From contig DNGG01000171.1 in assembly GCA_003486675.1 (NCBI GenBank), positions 4,971-13,265 on the forward strand: a stretch of DNA of 8,295 nucleotides, given 5' to 3'. This stretch comes from Cyanobacteria bacterium UBA11372 (GTDB lineage: Bacteria; Cyanobacteriota; Cyanobacteriia; Cyanobacteriales; Aerosakkonemataceae). A model generated the notes under the pieces. It saw nothing but the letters and a program-made list of their open reading frames with translations. It was not told where the DNA came from and did no database searches. How positions within the stretch are numbered: the stretch's first letter is position 1; every line of letters starts with the position of its first letter. The position numbers were made by a program, and so were the translations under genes. Below are positions 1 through 4,674 of the stretch, piece by piece.

Positions 1-4
1 TTAT

Positions 5-37
5 GGGTAATCGACCGGATATGTTATGAGCGATCGC
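5..37 (+). repeat. Dispersed ~35-bp repeat, copy 1 (HIP1-containing)
   Basis: The first 26 bases (5-30) match 4332-4357 with three mismatches, and both copies then run into a GCGATCGC HIP1 octamer, with 3 extra bases in copy 2. In one frame this stretch reads as the last eight codons of a plus-strand protein (MGNRPDML, stop at 27-29) entering from outside the window, and copy 2 ends similarly (EGNRANMI, stop). In another frame all three mismatches fall at third codon positions, but copy 2 has a stop there. The match is direct; whether it is a protein tail or a mobile repeat is unresolved. Confidence 0.45.
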
Positions 38-90
38 CAACGCTTAGTTTACATCGCTATGGTTGCACGCTGCTCTACAGTTCGCTACCA

Positions 91-1368
91 TCAGGCAACT
101 GCGCGATCTTTTCTGGTAGATGCAAGTGCAGCACTTTGAGCGAGTAAATTGCTATAAAGATTGCTGAGTCTTGATGCTACTCCATCCCAAGTGAAGGCAA
201 TTTCTACACGCAAGCGACCAACTTCTCCCAATCCATCTCGCCAGCTGGGATTGGTAAGAATTCGGTCAATTGCGATCGCAAAAGCAGTTTCATCTTGAGG
301 GGGAACGAGTATTCCCGTCAACTCTGGCACCACGGTAAAGGGCAATCCTCCCACATTACTAGCAACAACAGGAGTCCGACTTGCCATTGCTTCAATCGCT
401 ACCAAACCAAAGGGTTCGTAGTGACTCGGAACAACACAAACATCGGCAGCTGCATAGTAGATGCTTAGTTCATCATCCAGGCGACCGGGGAAAATGGTGA
501 TATCGCCCAGACCCAGTTCTGCTACAATCGCTTCGATGCGATCGCGCTCCATCCCGTCGCTGCCACCCGGACGGCTGCCACCTGCAATAATTAACTTGAG
601 GTCAGAAGAACCGCGTAGGCTCGATTTTGCCACCGCACGCACCAAGGTTTCAATCCCTTTACGCCGATCAAATCGACCTACGTAAAGTACCACTTTTGCC
701 TCTGGTGAAATTTCTAACACTTCCCGTGCTGTAGATCGCGAGATCGTACCGAATCGCTCTATATCAGTACCGCAGGGGACGATTTCAAGCTGTCCTTTAG
801 TAGAAACTAGCGATCGCAAATAGTCTTGTTCTTGAGGACTGGTAGCAACAACCCGTGCCGCCGTCTCCAAGCAAGCTTTTTCTATTGCTAATCGCTTGCT
901 GGCAATCGGCGGAATATTCTCAACACAACTATATTTAATTGCTCCCGAAGAGTGATTGGTATGAACTTGAATCAGCGCTTGATGCTTTTTCAGTTCCATC
1001 CCCACCCAACCAGACAACCAATAGTTAGTATGAACTAAAGAATACTGCAAACCTTCTTGCTTTTGGAAGGCCAGAAATGCTTGCACAAACTCTGGCATAT
1101 AATCGAACAACTCGTCCCGATTCATAAACTCTGTCGGCCCCGCTGGCAATCGGATTGTCCGACAATTAGGCGTATGCTGAACGATAGCCGCTTGGGATGC
1201 ACTACTACGGCGAGTTAACATATCCACACACCATCCCTGCTTCGCCAATGCTAATCCAACTTGACGCACGTAAACATTTTGCCCACCGGCTTCTTCTTGA
1301 CCAATTTCAATAGATGGATCGCCATCTACAGAAATTAAAGCAATCGGATTCTTTTCAATGGTAAGCAT
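91..1368 (-). CDS. GT4 family glycosyltransferase, sucrose-phosphate-synthase-like
   Basis: A 425-residue GT-B retaining glycosyltransferase that should transfer a sugar from a nucleotide-sugar donor in the cytoplasm. Visible features: the N-terminal acceptor-domain motif EEAGGQNVYVRQVG (residues 25-38), typical of sucrose-phosphate synthase and MshA-like enzymes; HTNYWLSGWVG (113-123); VHTNHSSGA (135-143); the donor-domain GRFDRRKGIETLV (231-243) with the phosphate-contacting Arg/Lys; and the E-x7-E motif EPFGLVAIE (318-326). Its length fits the minimal, single-domain SPS described in Anabaena, which lacks the phosphatase-like extension; that comparison is from memory. The ATG at 1366-1368 is preferred over one 25 codons upstream because AGGAAAGAAG sits directly before it and the GT-B fold begins right after. 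It stands alone on its strand with no close operon partner. Another GT4 specificity cannot be excluded. Confidence 0.88.
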   Translation of the reverse strand: MLTIEKNPIALISVDGDPSIEIGQEEAGGQNVYVRQVGLALAKQGWCVDMLTRRSSASQAAIVQHTPNCRTIRLPAGPTEFMNRDELFDYMPEFVQAFLAFQKQEGLQYSLVHTNYWLSGWVGMELKKHQALIQVHTNHSSGAIKYSCVENIPPIASKRLAIEKACLETAARVVATSPQEQDYLRSLVSTKGQLEIVPCGTDIERFGTISRSTAREVLEISPEAKVVLYVGRFDRRKGIETLVRAVAKSSLRGSSDLKLIIAGGSRPGGSDGMERDRIEAIVAELGLGDITIFPGRLDDELSIYYAAADVCVVPSHYEPFGLVAIEAMASRTPVVASNVGGLPFTVVPELTGILVPPQDETAFAIAIDRILTNPSWRDGLGEVGRLRVEIAFTWDGVASRLSNLYSNLLAQSAALASTRKDRAVA

Positions 1369-1370
1369 GG

Positions 1371-1380
1371 CTTCTTTCCT
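1371..1380 (-). promoter_or_regulatory. Shine-Dalgarno site fixing the glycosyltransferase start
   Basis: On the minus strand AGGAAAGAAG precedes the ATG by two bases, placing AGGA eight bases upstream of the start. This is the clearest ribosome binding site in the window. It decides the start in favour of the 425-residue form over a 450-residue form whose extra N-terminus has no resemblance to the family. Confidence 0.6.
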
Positions 1381-1528
1381 TTTGGATAGCTGAAATGTCT
1401 CAAGCAGCAGGAATTTGATGCACTTTGTGCAACGATTCCTCACCGCTCTTGGCAGGTAAAATTAAACAAATGATTCCTGAGCAAGAAGAGTGACTAGCGC
1501 ACTTGACAATCTTGCTTTAAAGCCGACG

Positions 1529-1698
1529 AACTTAGCTGAGAAGCTAGAGAATACAAATTTCCTCTCTGAGGCTTTCAGATTACTTTTCTTCCCAAGAAGA
1601 GCCTGGAAATGCGATCTTAGATAAGTTTAATCATCTAAAATCCCAAATCTGAAATTGCCAGAGAGAAGCCCCAAAAGTTGCTTTCTCAGATCTATGTT
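1529..1698. ncRNA. Candidate structured RNA, long bubbled rod (strand unknown)
   Basis: Nested inverted repeats fold the stretch into one rod. The closing helix pairs 1529-1544 with 1680-1698: 15 pairs, one T-T mismatch, and bulges of two and one bases. A bubble follows (1545-1561 against 1666-1679). Then CTCTCTG at 1562-1568 pairs with 1659-1665, a 4x4 internal loop follows, and 1573-1581 pairs with 1646-1654 (9 bp). The apex can form two hairpins, 1583-1590/1594-1601 and 1617-1622/1633-1638. Closing stem, central bubble and apical stem over about 170 nt are the general architecture of 6S RNA, but I cannot confirm conserved 6S bases and found no strong promoter on either strand. It may instead be a non-transcribed palindromic repeat. 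No protein frame explains it. Confidence 0.4.
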
Positions 1699-1707
1699 GT
1701 GTACCAA

Positions 1708-1866
1708 TTTCCCTTGATAATGCTACACATCAACATTTACCGATTGTAGGGGCGCGTTTTACCGTAAGGGCGGGTTTTACCAAAAATATTTGGCAATTTT
1801 AAACAATTTAACTAAATCCGCCCCGGCTCACCCCGCCCCAAGTGTTTCGCATTCATGGGAAAACGG
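1708..1866. repeat. GC-rich dispersed palindromic repeat, copy A
   Basis: Copy A matches 7465-7591 in three blocks. The left block is TGCTACACATCAACAT plus CGATTGTAGGGGCG; the middle has a TTGGCAA core; the right block is AAGTGT..CGCATTCATGGGAAAA (1840-1864). GGGGCG-GTTTTACC near the left and AAATCCGCCCC (1814-1824) near the right are inverted arms. Copy A is longer than copy B because the 18-base arm is tandemly duplicated (1746-1763 and 1764-1781, two mismatches) and the right arm also appears twice (1814-1824, 1831-1839). No reading frame is shared between copies, so this looks like a non-coding, MITE-like or recombination-spread element. Confidence 0.75.
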
Positions 1867-2173
1867 TTTTAGAGTTCCGTAAAACACGTGATGGCGAAAT
1901 AATGGATGATTCCACTCATCCGCCTGATGCACCCCTATTGAGCTTCTGTCTCTACTCTCCCCCATCTCGCATATCCACACATCCAAAATAAATAGAAATA
2001 AAGGGGGTAAAGCAGCAGATTCAGTAGTCAATTTAATTTTTTCTTTTAAGAAAGTAACACTTTTAAAATAGTTTTGCCTATCTGTCTCCAGAGAGAAATA
2101 ATACAAAGTTATGTATTAACTATCACACTTGACAGCAAATTTTGCTCGGACTTCTGCAATAACTACCCTCAAA
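1867..2173. other. Gene-free stretch with no recognised gene
   Basis: I see no supported gene here. A 92-codon minus frame (1828-2106) runs through it but overlaps repeat copy A and encodes nothing recognisable. The only local structures seen are a hairpin, GGATGA (1904-1909) with TCATCC (1916-1921), and the palindrome GCAAATTTTGC near 2135-2145, just after a TTGACA (2129-2134) that lacks a suitable -10 box. Confidence 0.5.
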
Positions 2174-2193
2174 GGCGGGCTTTTCGGCCCACC
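2174..2193 (-). terminator. Possible rho-independent terminator after the S4-domain gene
   Basis: Read on the minus strand, GGTGGGC CGAAAA GCCCGCC forms a GC-rich hairpin (four pairs, a mismatch, then two pairs) followed by TTT. It lies about 113 bases downstream of the stop of the minus-strand S4-domain gene. The T-run is short, so efficiency is uncertain. Confidence 0.35.
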
Positions 2194-2245
2194 CCACAAG
2201 AATTATGGGAGAGTTATCTTAGACTTCTCTCATCACTCTTGTGGG
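2193..2245. repeat. Inverted repeat with 9-bp perfect outer stem
   Basis: CCCACAAGA (2193-2201) pairs perfectly with TCTTGTGGG (2237-2245). Inside it, GAGAG (2209-2213) pairs with CTCTC (2227-2231), leaving a 13-base loop. It lies between the possible terminator and the S4-domain gene, so the gene's transcript would carry it in its 3' untranslated region. It could be a small palindromic repeat or a 3'-end stabilising hairpin. Confidence 0.5.
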
Positions 2246-2305
2246 TGCTTTGGTTTGAATTTTTGCAGAGGTCTATTTGGTTTGAAAGCAACTCAGTATA
2301 ATTTT

Positions 2306-3085
2306 TTACATGAATCTTGTTAGTTGGACTCGATAGCGGTCTTTTTTAGTGACATTGACTTCGCCGACTTCTAGGCGTCCTTTACCGCGAATGGCGATTA
2401 AATCTCCGGTTTTCACTTGATAGCTGGCTTGGGTGATTTCTTTCCAATTGACTCGCACGTCACCGCCATCGATTAGATCTGCCATTTTGCTGCGAGACAT
2501 ACCAAAACCAGCGGAAGCGATCGCATCCAACCTCAAAGATGCTTCTACAGTCGTTAATTCTTTCTTTTTCGGTTCTTTTACCTTTAATTCTGCTAACTCA
2601 ATTTGCTGGGTTTTTACCGGCACCGAACGCACTTGAGTCAGTTGGGTTGAAAGAAAGTCTACCATTTCCGGTACGACAATTGCTTGCGCGCCGCGTTCGC
2701 CCAAAACGATAATATCGCCGGTTTTTTCGCGCACAATACCAGTCCCCAACATAGCGCCTAAAAAGTCGCGGTGGGTGGCGGGATCGAACAGAAAATTACC
2801 GGCAATTTCGATGGCGGCGACGGCGACTTGTGACGAATCGAGGGGGAGATCGGAACGTGCGATCGCCATCCGCTGTCGTTCTGCTTGCGGATACCCACCC
2901 CAACCACTTAGATGCACTTCTGTCAAGCGTCCAAACATGCGCTGAATTTCTGCCAACTCCGGTGGCGACAGAAAATCCGTCGAGACAACTTCCCAAGTTT
3001 TGACAGCTTGATCTGCTAAGTCAATTGCCCTAGCAGCGACTTCTCTATTTTCAACGCCTTTTAATAGTTCTTCTCGTGGTAACAT
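2306..3085 (-). CDS. Photosystem II S4 domain protein (YlmH-like RNA-binding protein)
   Basis: A 259-residue protein with the layout of the cyanobacterial PSII S4-domain family, related to the YlmH group of cell-division-associated RNA-binding proteins. An N-terminal helical part (1-55) is followed by a central YlmH-type domain with GWGGYPQAERQR (61-72) and HRDFLGAMLGTGIVREKTGD (105-124). The C-terminal S4 RNA-binding domain runs over about 183-245 (LRLDAIASAGFGMSRSK, then DGGDVRVNWKE). S4 domains bind structured RNA; a role in photosystem II or ribosome-linked processes is family annotation, not something the sequence proves. The ATG at 3083-3085 is chosen because an upstream start at 3148 would add 21 residues that are merely translated heptamer repeat. 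No good Shine-Dalgarno site is seen. It lies 85 bases downstream of, and on the same strand as, the small membrane protein gene, possibly in one transcript. Confidence 0.9.
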   Translation of the reverse strand: MLPREELLKGVENREVAARAIDLADQAVKTWEVVSTDFLSPPELAEIQRMFGRLTEVHLSGWGGYPQAERQRMAIARSDLPLDSSQVAVAAIEIAGNFLFDPATHRDFLGAMLGTGIVREKTGDIIVLGERGAQAIVVPEMVDFLSTQLTQVRSVPVKTQQIELAELKVKEPKKKELTTVEASLRLDAIASAGFGMSRSKMADLIDGGDVRVNWKEITQASYQVKTGDLIAIRGKGRLEVGEVNVTKKDRYRVQLTRFM

Positions 3086-3095
3086 CTTACAATTT

Positions 3096-3170
3096 GGTAA
3101 TGGGTAATGGGTAATGGGTAATAGGTAATTGGTCATGGAAATTAGCAATTACCCATTACCAATTACCAAT
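3096..3170. repeat. STRR heptamer array forming an inverted repeat
   Basis: Five tandem heptamers GGTAAT(G/A/T) occupy 3096-3130. The opposite orientation (ATTACCC ATTACCA ATTACCA) occupies 3148-3168. The two blocks can pair into a long AT-rich hairpin between two minus-strand genes. Short tandemly repeated repetitive sequences of seven bases are a known feature of many filamentous cyanobacteria. Its effect on read-through between the genes is unknown. Confidence 0.85.
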
Positions 3171-3677
3171 TTACTCTTGGACATAGCCTTGCATATTTTC
3201 CGGTTCAAATTGACGGATAATGCTGGTAGCCTGACGATTTAAAGTTTCAGAACCTTTTACCACAATGAGATATTTACCAGCATTTAAACGATTGCGGTAA
3301 GGCAAAGCATCGCCACCACCAACTAGCAACCCAGTACCGCCACCAGCAAAAATACTACCGAGCAAACCAGAGCCAGCACCTAAAATACCACCGATTACAT
3401 GATTGCCCACTTCACCCGCCCAAGCAAACGTATTCAAATTAGTTGACAAGCTGAAGCCAACACCTGCCACAAAACCGAACGGTATCAACCAAGTCGCCAT
3501 CAGCTTGACTTGTTTGATCGCTTGTTCGTTGGGGTCAATTAAACCAAACTCATCAGCACTTTTATATCCCCTACCCAGGATAGTCACTTTATCCATCGGT
3601 AAGCCTTCTTTCTCCAAAGCCGAGTAAGCGGCTTCTGCTTGGATGCGATCTGACAACACGGCGACGAGGTAGTTCAT
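3171..3677 (-). CDS. Small membrane protein with ferredoxin-like N-terminus and glycine zipper
   Basis: A 168-residue conserved-type cyanobacterial protein of unknown function. Residues 1-36 (MNYLVAVLSDRIQAEAAYSALEKEG, then VTILGRG) read as a beta-alpha-beta unit like those in general stress protein 17M-type proteins. Residues 60-80 form a hydrophobic segment. Residues 92-123 are extremely glycine-rich (VIGGILGAGSGLLGSIFAGG, then TGLLVGGG), a glycine-zipper membrane segment that often helix-packs or oligomerises. A basic turn and a second beta-alpha unit (135-156, KYLIVVKGSETLNRQATSII) follow, suggesting cytoplasmic domains at both ends of a two-pass anchor. The ATG at 3675-3677 is the natural start and nothing upstream in frame suggests more. 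The S4-domain gene follows on the same strand. Function cannot be assigned beyond membrane location and possible stress or ligand sensing. Confidence 0.8.
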   Translation of the reverse strand: MNYLVAVLSDRIQAEAAYSALEKEGLPMDKVTILGRGYKSADEFGLIDPNEQAIKQVKLMATWLIPFGFVAGVGFSLSTNLNTFAWAGEVGNHVIGGILGAGSGLLGSIFAGGGTGLLVGGGDALPYRNRLNAGKYLIVVKGSETLNRQATSIIRQFEPENMQGYVQE

Positions 3678-3852
3678 AATCCGATTTTACTCGATGTTGG
3701 ACGAGGGTTTAAGCTTCTTTTTACAGGGTAATACGAAATTTGCTTTTTTTGACATTCTTGATGGAGCATCCCAAAAAATTGAATTACTTTTGCTTAATTA
3801 ACGCAAGTTGCTAGTTATCTCGACTCGGCAGCTAATGCCTAATGGAAGACAG
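3678..3852. other. Intergenic region upstream of the small membrane protein gene
   Basis: AT-rich sequence that should contain the promoter of the minus-strand membrane protein gene. On the minus strand a possible -10 TATTAC lies around 3729-3734, but no convincing -35 partner is seen. No reading frame or known RNA is recognised here. Confidence 0.3.
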
Positions 3853-3932
3853 GCTAATGGCTAATGGCAAGGAAAATAGTATATTACTGAAGCTGCCTTC
3901 TTAGATGAGCAAGCTTGCAATTAGCCATTAGC
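3853..3932. repeat. STRR-derived palindrome, 19-bp arms
   Basis: GCTAATGGCTAATGGCAAG (3853-3871) and CTTGCAATTAGCCATTAGC (3914-3932) are inverted repeats with one mismatch in 19, around a 42-base centre. The arms are built of GCTAATG-type heptamers. Almost the same arm sequence recurs at 6258-6310 between serA and prmA, marking a dispersed palindromic family. The tnpB remnant starts about 37 bases further on. Confidence 0.8.
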
Positions 3933-3968
3933 AATGAGCAACAGCAAATTTTATAACTAGCAAGTTGA

Positions 3969-4228
3969 GTTAGTAGTCGTCAAGTTTGTTCTGATTGTGG
4001 TTATCGATCGGGCAAGTTGGAACTGTCGGTGCGAGAGATTGTTTGCATTAATTGCGGCGCTCGTCACGACAGGGATGATAATGCTGCCAAAAATATAGAA
4101 AAAGTCGGGGTAGGGCATACCCACGACTATAACTGGACAGGGAGGGATGTAAGACCGAGGTTTTGGCTGTTCCTGTTGAGCTGTCAACCCATCTAAAGTA
4201 CGAGCAATTATCTTTGTTCGACTGCTAG
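3969..4228 (+). pseudogene. tnpB: tnpB C-terminal remnant, frameshifted (IS200/IS605-type)
   Basis: This is the 3' end of a TnpB gene, the RNA-guided nuclease accessory protein of IS200/IS605-type transposons. From 3969 the frame reads VSSRQVCSDCGYRSGKLELS, then VREIVCINCGARHDRDDNAAKNI. This contains the treble-clef zinc finger (two CxxC pairs) and the RDxNAAxNI block carrying the last RuvC aspartate. An in-frame stop at 3966-3968 and the absence of upstream TnpB sequence show the 5' part is lost. Near 4148-4151 homology shifts frame: the expected tail KTEVLAVPVELSTHLK, then YEQLSLFDC, continues to TAG at 4226-4228, whereas the first frame reads on into unrelated residues. With most of the gene missing and a frameshift, no functional nuclease can be made. 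Confidence 0.88.
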
Positions 4229-4263
4229 GGAATCACCGTGGCTTTAGGGCGGTGAGGATGTCA
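4229..4263 (+). mobile_element. IS200/IS605-type right end with subterminal hairpin
   Basis: Directly after the tnpB stop, TCACCG (4233-4238) and CGGTGA (4250-4255) form a six-base-pair hairpin with an 11-base loop, followed by GGATGTCAA. A subterminal imperfect palindrome just past tnpB is the standard right-end arrangement in this transposon family. In active elements the same stretch forms the 3' scaffold of the guide (omega/re) RNA. The element boundary at about 4263 is inferred. Confidence 0.6.
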
Positions 4264-4356
4264 AAAATCAAGGTTTCTTTGGGTGTCCAGGCTCTGAGAA
4301 AATATCTCGGATGTTCTCTGCACCCAATTGAGGGTAATCGAGCGAATATGATATGA
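4258..4356 (+). other. 32-codon reading frame beginning at the transposon right end
   Basis: An ATG at 4258-4260, inside the conserved right-end sequence and preceded by GGTGAGG, opens a frame of 32 codons to TGA at 4354-4356, starting MSKIKVSLGVQALRKYLG and ending HPIEGNRANMI. The last codons overlap dispersed repeat copy 2 and resemble the frame ending at base 29. It may be the tail of a host gene cut by the insertion, or chance. TTGGGTG (4279-4285) and CACCCAA (4321-4327) within it are perfect inverted repeats. No family is recognised. Confidence 0.2.
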
Positions 4357-4367
4357 GACGCGATCGC
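4332..4367 (+). repeat. Dispersed ~35-bp repeat, copy 2
   Basis: GGGTAATCGA, CG-ATATG and TATGAG blocks match bases 5-30 with three substitutions, then a GCGATCGC octamer follows after three extra bases. It lies about 70 bases beyond the tnpB right end. Confidence 0.45.
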
Positions 4368-4590
4368 TAGCCCGATTAGCTACTGCAAGAGCTTGCTGGC
4401 ACCAAGACTTTTTACCCTACCATAATGCAACGGTGCGGTGGGTTCCCCCTCCAAGGTTTAAAACTTTCAGCAATCAACAGCGCACGCACCTGTTTGCCGG
4501 TAGAATGACCTTCTGGGGATTTCCAAGGGTGGCTTGTTGCCATAACGGCTGCTGTTGGTAATGCCCAAACAATACTGCAAACTTTCCTTC
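4368..4590. other. Upstream region of serA with no recognised gene
   Basis: No supported gene. A 96-codon minus frame (4412-4702) crosses it and overlaps the serA start, but its product matches nothing I know. A plus frame from 4425 is open for 27 codons, stops, then stays open again to about 4700, also without recognisable content. This stretch should include the serA promoter, but no convincing -35/-10 pair was identified. Confidence 0.35.
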
Positions 4591-4649
4591 CCACCCCGCA
4601 AGGAGCAGCAATAAAGTTTTCCTGTCGTTCACGCATTCGGGGTGGTTTT
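4591..4649 (+). promoter_or_regulatory. Attenuator-like hairpin in the serA leader
   Basis: CCACCCCG (4591-4598) and CGGGGTGG (4638-4645) are perfect inverted repeats, immediately followed by TTTT (4646-4649), 25 bases before the serA ATG. A GC-rich stem plus T-run on the coding strand resembles an intrinsic terminator or attenuator. The 39-base loop is long for one, and the T-run is short. It could also be the terminator of some upstream transcript. Confidence 0.35.
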
Positions 4650-4674
4650 CTCCCTTTCAACCCACTTGCTGACC

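Noticed and set aside
1529..1698. tRNA or tmRNA as explanation of the structured region
   Set aside because: No T-loop (GTTCRANNC), CCA-adjacent acceptor stem or tag reading frame is visible; the fold is a long rod rather than a cloverleaf.
1828..2106. 92-codon minus-strand frame
   Set aside because: Its 3' end lies inside repeat copy A, the product has no recognisable domain, and no ribosome binding site is evident.
2074..2323. Two overlapping plus-strand frames of 64-75 codons
   Set aside because: They run through the hairpin region and into the 3' end of the S4-domain gene; composition reflects the inverted repeats rather than a protein.
3096..3170. Regular repeats as a CRISPR array
   Set aside because: The units are contiguous seven-base repeats without spacers of 30-40 bases; no cas genes are present.
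3749..3754. TTGACA as a -35 element on the plus strand
   Set aside because: No -10-like hexamer lies 16-18 bases downstream and no plus-strand gene starts nearby.
3957..4187. 76-codon minus-strand frame opposite the tnpB remnant
   Set aside because: The plus strand encodes an unmistakable TnpB zinc finger and RDxNAAxNI block, so the minus frame is antisense shadow.
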